Shown one piece after another: positions 19,504-31,400 of a stretch of 64,000 bases of DNA (positions are counted from its first letter, which is position 1; the number at the start of each line of letters is the position of its first letter). The notes under the pieces were generated by a model. That model was not told the origin of the DNA, ran no database searches, and worked only from the letters and a program-made list of their open reading frames with translations. Both the position numbers and the translations under genes were made by a program. This DNA is from Bugula neritina. Taxonomy: Eukaryota; Bryozoa; Gymnolaemata; Cheilostomatida; Bugulidae. The stretch spans positions 29,872,004 through 29,936,003 of the forward strand of contig OZ037765.1 of NCBI GenBank assembly GCA_964035545.1. The letters are read 5' to 3'.

Positions 19504-21216
19504 CAGGGCTGTCCAACAGGCGGCCCGCGGGCCGGATCCGGCCCTCCAGCTATATTTGTGTGGCCCCCCAAGGTATAGCAAGTTACAAATTTTTGTTCAT
19601 CAAATTTGCTAACTAGCCTGAAACAGCAGCACATATAGGATAGCTGAGAGCATCCCACTAAGAATTTCTATTAAAATGTAGTTTAAGTTCTTCTACAATA
19701 TTATTCTGCAGGTGGCATGCGTGTTGCCTACTTGTCATTGTTTAGCCTGAGATCAAACTACAACCAATAACAGCAAGCTAGTCATTATAGTCTGTTAGCT
19801 AGCAAGCCTGTGACTTATAGTAATGTAGACCCCTATATTATATTATGCTCATCTCTACGCGTTCACTGAAGTGTGAAGTGATGCACAGTACTTACCACTT
19901 AAAAAGAAATATACCATTTCCAGTGTATAAATCCACAGTTTATATATAATCTAAAAGTCATTGATTTTTTATTCAGATATCATGTTTTCCTGCTAAGATA
20001 TTTCACTGGTACTAAAAAAAAAAATCAACTTTTGAGGCAAAATTAGCCAAAAATGTGCAGTTTTTTTCTATAACTTTGCAAAAGAATGAAAAACTTCCAA
20101 AAAAGTTGCACTGGGAAAATGAGATTCACAACATAGTTTTTAAATTTTGATTCTAGTAGCCTACAATCAAATGAGATTGTTTTTACTGGTACTGAATTTT
20201 TACACAGTTGCAATGCAAACTTCAGCAAGGCAGTTGCAGCTAAAAAGTTACCTGTAACTATCCTGTGCAGACAGATATTTCAAAGACATTTAATCAGGAC
20301 TGGCCATATAGAGACAAGACTTTTTTGAAAGTATAGCTAAGATCTCATTTTTACTGATTGTAATGTGAAAGATAAGTAGTTGAAGAATCCCTGACACACT
20401 TCACTTATGCAGTACTAAAATATTCTTATGTATATGTTAGTTTTCATTTACATACTGTTTTAAGGTTAGATGCCTAAACAATTTTGTTTTTATAATGAAT
20501 TTTGTGCGAGTATGTACTGAAATGATTTGAGAATTGTGATCTCCTTGACCTTTGACCTTTGACTGCTTGTTAGATGCTGCACTGCATAGCATTATCACTG
20601 AGTGCTTGAAGGTTTGAACTTTGAACTTTCAATTTTCAGTCAAATGAAATACACAAAAAAAACACTACACTTCACCCACTAATTAGCACTTAGTCCAGCA
20701 ACTGATACGAAACCAGATATTAACAGAATTGTTTAAGTCAAACAGTACTCACTGTGTACTCACAAGTGTTTCACTGATGGTTGTAAAATATAACTATACT
20801 GGTATGAGTACAGACTCTTAGCACTGGCACATCTTGTTTAAATTTGCATGTGCAATCATGAATATATACTTTGTATGTATATAATATGTATAATTTTTTA
20901 TGCACAAACATAAATGCATATATAATTATTGATTATTAAAGTAATAAAAATGAAATGTTTCTTGTTTACCTTTTTTAATTAAATGCATATATACACACAT
21001 ACACACACATAAATAATATATATCTATTTAAATATGTTATGATTTTAATAAACATGCAAAGCCTAGCCATTGCTTATAATTACAATACATAATATAGCCT
21101 GCAGATGTTTAATGAATCTTGAAAATTGATTTTAAAAACAGAAAAAATGTTGTGGCCCTCGGCTCAAGCTGAAACTTGCAGACTGGCCCTCGGTCTGAAA
21201 AGGTTGGACACCCCTG
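19504..21216. mobile_element. Non-autonomous hAT-type DNA transposon with 8-bp target duplication
   Basis: The left end reads CAGGGCTGTCCAAC and the right end, reverse-complemented, reads CAGGGGTGTCCAAC: 13 of 14 bases match. The element is flanked by perfect 8-bp direct repeats ATCTAAAC (19496-19503 and 21217-21224). An 8-bp duplication with CAGGG ends is the hallmark of the hAT superfamily. GC-rich subterminal sequence (GGCCCGCGGGCC) follows the left end and GGCCCTCGG motifs precede the right end. No transposase is encoded in the 1.7 kb interior, so mobility would need a transposase in trans. The interior contains a CA/TA microsatellite near 20990-21030. Confidence 0.9.
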
Positions 21217-21224
21217 ATCTAAAC

Positions 21225-22138
21225 TGTCTAAAAAGCATAATTAAGACAATAAAAAAAGTTGAACAATTTGATAGGTTATAAAGTTAGAAATTTTTTGTTT
21301 CAAATTTGTTAGTCTCCATCATGCATGTGAAAGAGGCGTTTCCTGTTTTTTCTAGAACACGTAGTTTGATATTTTAGTTTGCTGCTTTATTTAGTGAAAA
21401 GAACCCGGATGATATTAAGCCAAAACAACCAGCAAGTTAATAGAAAGCCAGTTATGGTGATAATTATCAATTTTTAGCAGTAGTGGCCACGTTGCAAATT
21501 ATGTTGGTTTCATGTGTTTATGTCACAAAACTATTTTTAATTAATTTACATCAGAAATTTATATCAATGTTATAGCATTGCAAGATCTGGTGGGACAAAT
21601 AGAATATCTCCTTCACCACCACCAATTCCTTGCTTCATTTTGTACTCTTTCTACTATTTTTACTATTCTTTGAATATATAAATCTAAAGAAAACTGCCAT
21701 CCTATCACAATCTTCTGCGACCCATACATTCACTACTAATCAGCCTGAGTTTGATGATGTTGAAAAGAACACTACTACGTTGATCAGGAAATATTAATAA
21801 TATTAGAAAAGCTGCTACTGTGTTTGCGAGCCTGAACGTATAGGAAGTATAGGGCAGACAACTCAGCATTTATACCAAGGTTAGAGTCTGTGTAGCCAGT
21901 ATTTTAAACATCTTTATTGACGAATCAGTGACAAGAATTAAAACTCAGCAGTTTTCATACCAGAAGTCTAAAGTACATTCTGGGAAGATATAATAACAAA
22001 TGAGTTGTTTTCAAAATCACAGGTTGAGGTTCTTTCCATAATTGAAAATCTTCTGCCTTTGCTAGGCTGGTCATGCATCATACTTAATGGAACTTTTGTC
22101 AAACTGGAAACTAGCATTTATTTATATTACTAGGAATA
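21225..22138. other. Intergenic sequence between two transposons
   Basis: Nothing recognisable is seen in these roughly 900 bases. Confidence 0.5.
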
Positions 22139-22140
22139 TA

Positions 22141-23891
22141 CAGTGCTGTGAAATAGCTTAAGGACGCCTCATTGTTTTCCATAATAGCAATGTTCCAAGC
22201 TAATTTTAAGACATAACAAAAGCATTTCCATAGGCATGATGCCTATCAAAATGATCCTTAAGATCTCCTTATCTCATTTATATAAATCATTAGTGTTTCG
22301 TTTCACTTCCTTCCAAAATATGGGTGAAATAATGAGATACTATGCATATATGGGAATTATTCAATGTTCTCACAATTTGTGTGTACTGTAGGATATCAGA
22401 ATATTTTACTTGAAACATAGAAAAATATTGTATGTGAATTGTTATACACATTATAGCAGCATTGCAACACACAGTGCTTTAAATTTTAGTATCAATGTTT
22501 TGTTGGTCAGCCTTTATTCTCAATCACTAGTCAGCAGCGGCGAGGCATTGACTCGTACAGCTTCTCCAACTCGTTTTCAGTCACAACATGATACTATGCA
22601 TGAATTACAGGCTCTATGAGTGTCACCTTAGTTGTTGGCTTCTGTGAAGAGACTATTTTAGCTATTCTTGACCATGAATTTCTTATTGGGTTCAAGTCCC
22701 GGCTTTGGGCTGGCCAGTTAAGCGTTGAGACCCTCTGCTTTTTCATCCACTCTTTAACAGTTTTTGCCCAATGGCATGGTGCATTGTCATATTCAAATAT
22801 GTTAATTTCATTTAAAAAGAAGTTTTTTTATGATTAGAAGAAGTTTAGCATTGAGATTCTCTATATATTTTTGGGCATCAACATCATTCTAGAGCAATTA
22901 CTGAGTCGACCTACACCTTTTGATGTTATACAACCCCAGAACATAACACCGATGGGGTGCTTAATTGTTGTAAGAATACATTAGGGGTTATATTCCTCAT
23001 ACTGATATCTTCTAACAAAACAGTTTCCAGCATGATTGTTCACATTAAATGTAAATTAATCTGAAATAATTACTTTTTTCTAATCATTCACTGTCTAACT
23101 ACCATGCTCCTTGGCCCACCGTAGCCGGTTTTTTCGCTACTTCTCGGTTAGTAGAGGCTTTCTTCTTGCTTTGCAGACACGTAGACCATGGCTCAGCAGT
23201 CTTAGCCTTATCAGGGATGTCGAAGCTGTTGTTCCTGTTAATTCTGATCATTCTTTGCCAACTCAGGACTTGTTTTATGGCAATCTTTCTTGCTGATCCT
23301 GATGAAAACCTTGTCATCTCCCAGTGTGCTTATTCTTGGTCGTCCACTTCCAGGTCAATTTGCTACACTGCCAGTCTCCATGAACTTCTTGATAATTTGA
23401 TGTACAGTTGTCTTTGCTTTACCAACCTTTTCAGATATTTTCGTAATTGAATAAGCTTCGTTATGCAAACAAATTATTAAAAAACTTGCTTTTGAAGTAA
23501 GATTTACAGCTCTCATTTTATCTATGCGCAGCACCTAAGTGGACCCCATGTAAAAGCTCATAACTAAATGACAGATTTCAAATTATGGAAGAAAGTCATA
23601 CTTTATGGTATCATGATGCCATGCACAAAGTTAAATTTCACTGTTAGGTCTTTGGTGGTTATCAAAAGCGATAAGCTTTGGAAACATAAAAACATAGAAG
23701 TTGCGCTTTCCTAGCTGCTTGTGTAGTTAGCCCGAAAATAGGTAGAAAACATCACAGCAGTAGGAATTTATAAAGTGGGTTATTTTGATATATAGAACTT
23801 GCAGGAAAATACTAAGAACTTCCAAGAAATGCCTATTAAACAAGATACATAGAAATTTCTGCAAGCGTCCTTTAACTTTTTCACAGCACTC
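22141..23891 (-). mobile_element. Tc1/mariner-family (Tc3-like) transposon
   Basis: Terminal inverted repeats begin CAGTGCTGTGAAATAGCTTA on the left. On the right, reverse-complemented, they begin GAGTGCTGTGAAAAAGTTAA, with both sides continuing into AGGACGC. TA dinucleotides flank each end (22139-22140 and 23892-23893), the canonical Tc1/mariner target. The 1.75-kb length fits a once-autonomous single-gene element. A decayed transposase lies inside on the minus strand. Confidence 0.9.
22612..23518 (-). pseudogene. Decayed Tc3-like DDE transposase
   Basis: The minus-strand translation starts near 23517 (MRAVNLTSKASF). It passes through a helix-turn-helix region (ITKISEKVGKAKTTVHQII), a GSGRPR linker and a second DNA-binding region with ISKKDCHKTSPELA. 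It then reaches the catalytic core: EYDNAPCHWAKTV (second Asp) and WPAQSRDLNPI. Two core lesions are visible. A TAA follows the codon of the presumed first catalytic Asp (23056-23058). The position expected to be the last catalytic Glu of the DDE triad reads AGA, Arg (22681-22683). Other in-frame stops and frame changes occur, so this copy cannot encode an active enzyme. Confidence 0.85.
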
Positions 23892-23893
23892 TA

Positions 23894-24508
23894 ATATTCA
23901 TTTTGAACATTTTTAAAGATACTTGCACGTCTTGGATAACATTTTAGCTATAAAGTCACACTCCAATTAATACAATTTTGCCAATAATTTGTATTCAGTT
24001 CTTGCCAGGTACAGTTAGTTGTGAATAATTTTTATACAAAAAACACGTGATTTATAAAATGTAAATTATTTCAATATGAGCTGGAATAATCTAAAAGCTT
24101 TTAGCTCAACGAAAATAAACATAAAAATGTTTAATTTTTGTTATAAAATTTATATTTTGTAAAAAAAAAGAAAAAGATAGGAATGAGTACATAATATTAT
24201 ATAATATAATATTTACAAATATTTAAAATACAAACTGTCTAAGTTTTGGAATGTTGAAATAGTTTGCTTTGTACACATGGATGTCAGCAAAAGACTGATG
24301 GAATGCACATTGTGTATTAGCACAGGAATGTATCATACAAAAAATACTAATATATATCTATATACGTATTGATTCCATTTTAATATTCAAGTATTTATAT
24401 CTAAGATTTAGATTATCATCAATTCTTGGATCGATCATCATTAAAGGAAGAGCATATCAGCATTTCTGATTTGCAAAATGTCAGTAAACTTACAAAATAC
24501 TTGGAACT
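23894..24508. other. 3' flank of the Ly6 gene
   Basis: AT-rich sequence downstream of the minus-strand Ly6 gene, presumably its 3' UTR plus spacer. Nothing else is recognisable. Confidence 0.45.
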
Positions 24509-27500
24509 TTATAAATAGCTGCAGAATGAATTCCTCCAAGTTAAAAATAATAATAAGATAGGAATTATGAAAGTAATGGTGCTAACATGAATATTACTCG
24601 TTGCAGTATTACACCCGTCTACTTTACAGTGACAGTATTTCACTTTAACTCTGTAGGTGCCCAGTTTGTCATAACAGCTCCAGTCTTGTCTGGGGTTGTT
24701 GGCATCTAGCTCGCCCTCCTTCGCACACTGACGGATATATCTCATATGCCAGGCTCCTTCGTAGAATGCTACAAACAGCAATGTGAATATCTTCACAACA
24801 TCACAAATATGCCACACAGTAAATAATCAGAGAATATACCAAATCTAAAATTACTTTCTCAAAAGATAAATATGGCCAAGTTTCAACTCAATTGAGCGAA
24901 CAACTTCTTCAGAACATTATATATTCCATGTAAAGCTTTTGAAATTGCAAGAAGTTCATGAATGGCACAATCTCGAAGCTAGTAATCACACAACTACAGA
25001 TTACTTGGCTAAAAACTCTTTTAAGAGTTTCAATAAAACTGATTGAAAGAAATCACCTTCACCACTCCTTAACTTTTTCATGCAAATCGTCCACATATAT
25101 GGACACCATTTATATAACTCAAAGTGACTCATACAAAATTCATGCATGAAAGAGCTAATACCTGACTTGTATAATTTTTACCTAAAGTAGTCAATTGCAT
25201 AACAGTGGTAACGAGTTTGAAAAAAGCTTTTACTTGAATTTCTCAATTTTTTTATTCACTTACCTTTTAATAAATATTTCAATACCGAAAGCATCTGTTG
25301 AATGCAATAGCTAAGAGGGTAAATTATTCTTGTAAATTTCATACCGAAAATTGCTTTTACTATGAAAGAAAACTCCATAAAACTATCAGATTGGTGAAAT
25401 AGCTTTTTGACTGAAAATAATGAAGGTATAAATGAAGCTTTTAGCTTGCAGAGAAGTGGTCTATTTTCCATCAAGTCAATATTCAATACCAAATTCACTA
25501 ACTGCTAGTTTAAATGTGATAAAAACAGTTCAGCTCTCGTTAGCTATTTGAAGTATAAATACTGAAAGTTTCAAACTGTTGATGTAACAGTTGCAGTATA
25601 CTGCAACTGGTACAAATTTAGGAAAACTCTGCCGAGATCAATTAGGATAAACAACTCCAAATGTTACATTAACTAAAAACTACAGCCTACTGAGCAGCTA
25701 ACAAGCAGTGGAGACCAGGTAGACTGTCTCATTGTGTTACAAACAGAAACCGCACTTACTTTGCTGAATGACTTTCCTACAATATTTAGCATCTTCTGGA
25801 CAGGCATGGATGACGTACGTCTGGTTATTGAAGAAGTCAGCGCAGCCAGGGTCATCGTATGAGTTACACTGATAGCATTGTATACTGTATGCTAAAATAT
25901 TCAATTACATTCATAAAAACTAGTGCATGTTTACACCTTAACTTACTCATTGTAACTTACAAACAGTTTATATATTGCTGCCATGCTACAATCAGAAACG
26001 TCTAGATATTTACAAAGCTTTACAACTTTAGGAAGTTGAAAGGGAAGTGATGTAGTTGCTGGAACAGACAATTGCAATTAAATTATTTCCCCCAAACCCA
26101 ATGAGAGTGGCTTCTTTTAAAATAGAGTATATACAGCTACAGACAACACTTACAGCTACAGACTACACCTACAGACTACACTTACAGCTACAGACTACAC
26201 TTACAGCTACAGACTACACCTACAGCTACAGACTACACTTACAGCTACAGACTACACCTACAGACTACACTTACAGCTACAGACTACACTTACAGCTACA
26301 GACTACACTTACAGCTACAGACTACACCTACAGCTACAGACTACACTTACAGCTACAGACTACACTCACAGCTACAAACTACACTTACAGCTACAAATTA
26401 CACTTACAGCTACAGATTACACTTACAGAAGATACCTACATTTGATAGTGCATAATAGTTAAAACCAATAGGTAATATCAGAAATATAGGTTACTTGAAT
26501 TCCTATCATAAATAGATGGATTAGCTTTTTTAAATAAATTTTTCCAACTATTGCACTTAACCAAACTTTTTTAAAAGCTAATTAAGGCTTATCTTACAGG
26601 AAACAGAAAACAACTTCTCAGCATCATTAGAGCTCATGTGATAAGGTACACCCTAGTACTAACTGAAGGTCTGTCCACATGGACACATATAAGGGTAAAA
26701 CACATCCATGACTTAAAAATACAAACGGGACATTTTATTGCTAGAAAAAGCTTAAATAATCCACAGGAAATAGTCTATAGCCTACAGGATATAGGGAAAT
26801 TTTGCCTGGGAATACCATTCCTCAATAATCCTAATCATAGATAGTAACTTGAAGTGACTAAACAGTAGTAATTAGCTGTAATTATAAGCCAGTTCAAGTT
26901 TCAGTAATAGCCATTTAAAAGCAAACTTAGAGGTACTCATACCGATACTCATAGTCATACTGATACTGAGTCTAATAATAATAGTGATACTTATAACAAT
27001 AATAATAATTCTAAACTTAATGGCTCATACTAATAGTGATAGCAATGGTAATAATTCTACAGTAATGAAAATATTAATAATAAGTTTAATAAAAACAATT
27101 TTAATAAAATTACTTCAATTGGAATTTGGATTCCAAATCACCTTGAATTCCTTAATTATTCAATAGTAATTTAACTAATATTAATAACGAATAAGTAATA
27201 AGCAATAACAGTTTGATTTACTATAACTCAGTCAAAAAGTATAACTATAACAGTTATACTATAAGTTGAAAAATTAGAATAACTATCAGACTTAAACCAA
27301 GTCTAAGAGTTAGAGTAAAATAAACTTAAAGTTATTATTAAAGCTTAACTTTAAGTTTAACTTCAACTTGTAGTTGTAAGAGTTTAACTTTAGCTTTTTA
27401 AATGTAACTGGGAAACTAAAACTAAAATAAATCAGATTACAGTTGATGATTTATAACTAAAAAAATCAAAATATTTCTAATACAATAAACAACAAAAAGC

Positions 27501-27792
27501 ATAAGTAATAACAATATCAATATGTAAATGTAATAAAGTAGGTCAGAGTAAGGACTTGAAACTTGTATCGTCCATCACAATGAATTAAAAACTGAAGTCG
27601 AGAATGAGGTTAAATGAACCCCATTGCCCCGAATATGTTGTTATTTTTACATATTATACACTAGCAAAATAAAACATTTCACTAATTTAAGTATGTGTAA
27701 AACATTAGGCAGACAATGAGTTGACAATACTAACCTATTTGTATCGTGAATATTGCAGCAAAAATTAATATACACCAATTCTTTCCATCCAT
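24509..27792 (-). CDS. Ly6/uPAR three-finger GPI protein, quiver/sleepless-like
   Basis: Three exons on the minus strand (27792-27735, 25891-25760, 24768-24509) join in frame to 149 codons plus TAA. Residues 1-19 form a signal peptide (MDGKNWCILIFAAIFTIQI). The mature domain opens IQCYQCNSYDDPGC and ends YCHCKVDGCN, giving ten cysteines in the Ly6 spacing, with the C-terminal Cys-Asn that closes the three-finger fold. An N-glycosylation site (NQT) is present. The C-terminus is hydrophobic (TFIIPILLLFLTW), which fits a GPI-addition signal. The CYxCNSxxDPxC opening is typical of the insect quiver/sleepless and crooked-neck-like Ly6 group, which act at membranes on channels or septate junctions; the specific role here is not inferable. 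The gene is divergent from the secreted protein gene starting at 28441. Intron 1 holds a minisatellite. Confidence 0.87.
26137..26430 (+). repeat. Minisatellite of TTACAGCTACAGACTACAC units
   Basis: About 15 copies of a 19-bp unit are interspersed with a 13-bp short form (CTACAGACTACAC). They lie within intron 1 of the Ly6 gene. The long open frame across it reflects the repeat and is not a gene. Confidence 0.9.
26935..27110 (+). repeat. Degenerate ATACTC/ATAGTG hexamer repeat
   Basis: Low-complexity run built from ATACTN and ATAGTN hexamers, in intron 1 of the Ly6 gene. The same vocabulary recurs at 47-49 kb. Confidence 0.7.
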
Positions 27793-28440
27793 TTTGCTGG
27801 AGTGATTGACTGCCAGTAAATTATACGAAGATGTTTAGTTGAAGAACGAATTTATAAGAGTCGATATAATAGCCTACTTAAAATATTAGGTAGAGGATAA
27901 CTCTTAGGTTTTTTACTTTTTCAGTATAATTTTTCAATCAACGTAATTATTGGTTGTAAAGACGGTAGGCGTGGTTTATTTCACGTGCTTATCCCGACTA
28001 AACTTATAATACACTGTACACTTTCTACTGCAGTTACTATTGTAATAGTGCTTATAGTTATACAAACTCGCCACATCAATATTATAATATTTTCATTAGG
28101 CTTGCTAAAATTATTTAATAGCTTACAATTTACAGCGGGATCGATTACAGAATACGGAGATTTCTAAATCTGTTTGGTTTTACTTTAGCTAGGTCAAAGC
28201 TTTAACGTTGAAAGCTGCATAAAGGAGTAGCTTGCAGTTACCGTCAGTAATAACTTAACATAAGTTCCTCCTTCTAAATTAGTTTCAAATTTACTAATAA
28301 ATGTAACTCTAATAGAATTAAATGTCGTAACTTGCTGCTGCTACAACGACTAGAAACCATTCTTTAGTAAAATACTTAAATTTATCATCGCAGCTGCATG
28401 AGACTGGGTAGACATAAACAATCGACACAGTACAACAGAA
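27793..28440. promoter_or_regulatory. Shared intergenic region between two divergent start codons
   Basis: These 648 bases separate the start codon of the minus-strand Ly6 gene from that of the plus-strand cysteine-rich protein gene. Both 5' UTRs and promoters must lie here unless there are additional non-coding 5' exons. I see no clear TATA box in a convincing position; assignment as a bidirectional promoter is inference from gene orientation. Confidence 0.5.
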
Positions 28441-31400
28441 ATGGCTGCATATCTCTACGGAGCAGCAATTTGCTACCTTATAACAGTTGGTAAGTTTTAA
28501 AACCAGTCTGAGTACATAGCGATACTGTTGGCGTGAATTTAGCTGAATGAAAACCCATCTTCGCATTCATCATAAATTATGTTCTTAAATATATAGCCAC
28601 AGGCTCCCATTCCTGCAGGGTGGGGGGGGGGGGCTGTAAGCTATTGGTATTATAATTCATAATTATGTCAGTACAAAATGTTAGAGTCTAAAGTGCATTC
28701 TTGCCGAAGCCAATTGTAGGGCAAACATTAGATTTAAATATCTTCTCTTCAATTTAATAAGATTAAATATTTTGAAGGGGCTGTGCAGCTCTCCACAAAA
28801 GTAAGCTGTACGGAGATATTGAAATAATACAGAACTATTAGTTGAATAGTTTTACACTACTGCTGCTCTCTATTTGCATTCCATGAGCACTTTTGATACA
28901 GTCTGCAGGCTACAGCATGCAAGTAGCATCTTCACTTCAAAAGATTGACACTTTATAAAGAGGCACTAGATTCCCTGTAATTACTGCTTGACAGGAATAT
29001 GTGCTACTTAAGATGTTTCCATGATTTATTAGTATGAGGGCAAAAAACATAAATGTCAACTGCATGACTCATATAATTTATAGCTGACTTTTATGGCATC
29101 AGTTGCTATGCTTTAGCTACAATGTCAGCAGCAGTTGCTGTTTAGTGACATACAACTGTGGGAGGGGTTTGGGGAGGGAAGGTATAGTAATGATGTGTAC
29201 CTGTAGTCTGCAGGTTGTTTTGACAGTGAGTCAAATTTGTTTGTTAAACGCTAAAAATTTGATCGCATATTGTGATGTAGAAAACAAAGATTCCACTGTG
29301 CAGTTTACAATAAGATACGACTACAATAAGTTTGTAACTGTTTGCTGATGGTTTGTTAGAAAAGTAATCAATTAATTGTGATTTGAAGGAATCAGCATTT
29401 TTATTTGATGAATGTTTGTCTAATTTGAGACTCTGTATACAAAACAACATATAAACTTAATGCTCAGAGAGAAACCACAATCACTCATAAGCTAAATTAT
29501 CTTAATTACTAGTTTTACATCAATCACCTGCTGCTAATGTTTGTATTTTAAGAACCATTTTCTATACACATTTTCTATACACTTCTATTAAGATACATAT
29601 ACATACATGGATTTGTGTTTGCCAAACAATACTATCGTGTAGTTAGTGCATGTTCTACAGCTTGTGTGGTCTCCCACATTGCTCTAATAATATTTTCTAG
29701 CTCTATGAATGGGAAAAACATTTTATTTGTAGTTCTACTGTACTCATGGGAACATTAAATCATGTAGTATTGTTTTTAGACCCATTATTATTTACTCAAT
29801 ACATCTCATGTTCAGATGCTGTAATGCTAAAGGATTGGATAGCATTTTAACAGTCAATTCACTAATTCATAGCTTGCAGAATGCGATATTTCCTCCGCAG
29901 TTTGTGTCAGTCCGAAAGTATTTCAATATGTCATGATCATTCATCATTAACAACAAAAGCCAGATAATTGATATGCAAGCTAAACCTTTCCTTTCACATG
30001 GTCACGGATTGCTGGCGAGACTACAGTTCTCAATGGACACTACAACGGCCATACCTGCTTTTTCTGAAAATAGAATGATACTAGACTTGTCAGGGAAGTC
30101 ATTCTAAAAATTGAATTATTATGATTTATTTGAACACATTTTAGTTGATAAATCTGCCACTTTCGCTATGACAATCCATGTCAAATTTAATGTTATGAAG
30201 TCATCCTAATTCAATATGATGAAGGAAATAAAATAAAATCATAATTTAATCAGATTTTGTATATAAAGATCTACATTTGAGCATTTCTTTACTAAGCTGA
30301 CGTAGTCTAAAGTAAGATGATAAAAGCAATTACTCGTTACTGAAATTTCAACCCCCAAGCTGTGGACTCAACAAAAATTTACATAATACTCTACAAACGT
30401 CTAATTGTTGACATATCATCTACTTTCCCATTTGAATTCTTATAAAAACTTAATAGTCAACAAAGTTATTCACTGAAAGAACAATGTACCATTATAAGCT
30501 AGTAAACCATTAGATATAATAATAATCTTCATGTATATCAATTATCATACATTTACATGCTAACCCTGAGAGCCGCCTCTATTCTCATTTACATCAATTA
30601 AGCTACCCCACACTAAGAGCAAATCCTTTCAGGCTTTTACTCCCTCAGTGTACTAAAGATAGATAAATGTACTAAATATGGAAAATTGAACTTTGGCTGA
30701 GTTTTTTGCATTGTCTGAAAGCTCTAAAAAGCCTGAGAACCATAGTTTTACTGGGAAAACTGATATAAGTTGGATTTGTTTATAGACAACCCGCTGAGCT
30801 GTTGTAGGCTGAAGATTGTGAACTGTTGTAAGAGATGATGAATTGATTAGGTGATGGATTGAAGATTACATTAAAATCTAATTAGCACAATATATTTGCT
30901 GTTACTTACATTTGTGTTGCATCAAGACTTTCATCAGATAGTCTATTAATTGTGCTATGAGATAATATTCAAGACAGCGTTTATATTCTACAAAGGAGTT
31001 GAATGTCAGCGTGTATTATTATTATTCCAACAGACCAAAACTATGTTGCCCATCTTTCTTTGATGTGATGAAAAATGCACTTGAAACTTGATTTGTAAAT
31101 GATGAAAACTTTCACTTATTGACAGCTTCTGGCCAAGTTTGTTCTTTTCCACCAAACTGGAGAGATACGTGGTTAATCAGCGGGTTCCAAAGCATTCTGG
31201 AGTACCAGGTTACGAGCAACACTATAACTTCCAAAGGAACTTGTCAGGCATCCGGAGGAGATAATCGCTATCTTTTACTCAGTCAAAGGTGAACACTAGG
31301 GAGACATGAAAAGAATCAATTTATATCACATTCATTGAATAGATTAGCGAAAACTTATCATACGATGAACAGATGGTTCAACAGTTTCTCTCACTTATAG

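Noticed and set aside
19401-19658. 85-codon minus-strand frame with Gly/Pro-rich middle
   Set aside because: Spans the hAT left end; the Gly/Pro-rich part is a translation of the GC-rich inverted repeat.
23166-23450. 94-codon plus-strand frame
   Set aside because: Shadow of the minus-strand Tc3-like transposase relic.
26056-26445. 129-codon open frame of repeating Thr/Tyr/Gln
   Set aside because: Product of the 19-bp intronic minisatellite, whose length is compatible with long open frames; inside an intron of the Ly6 gene.
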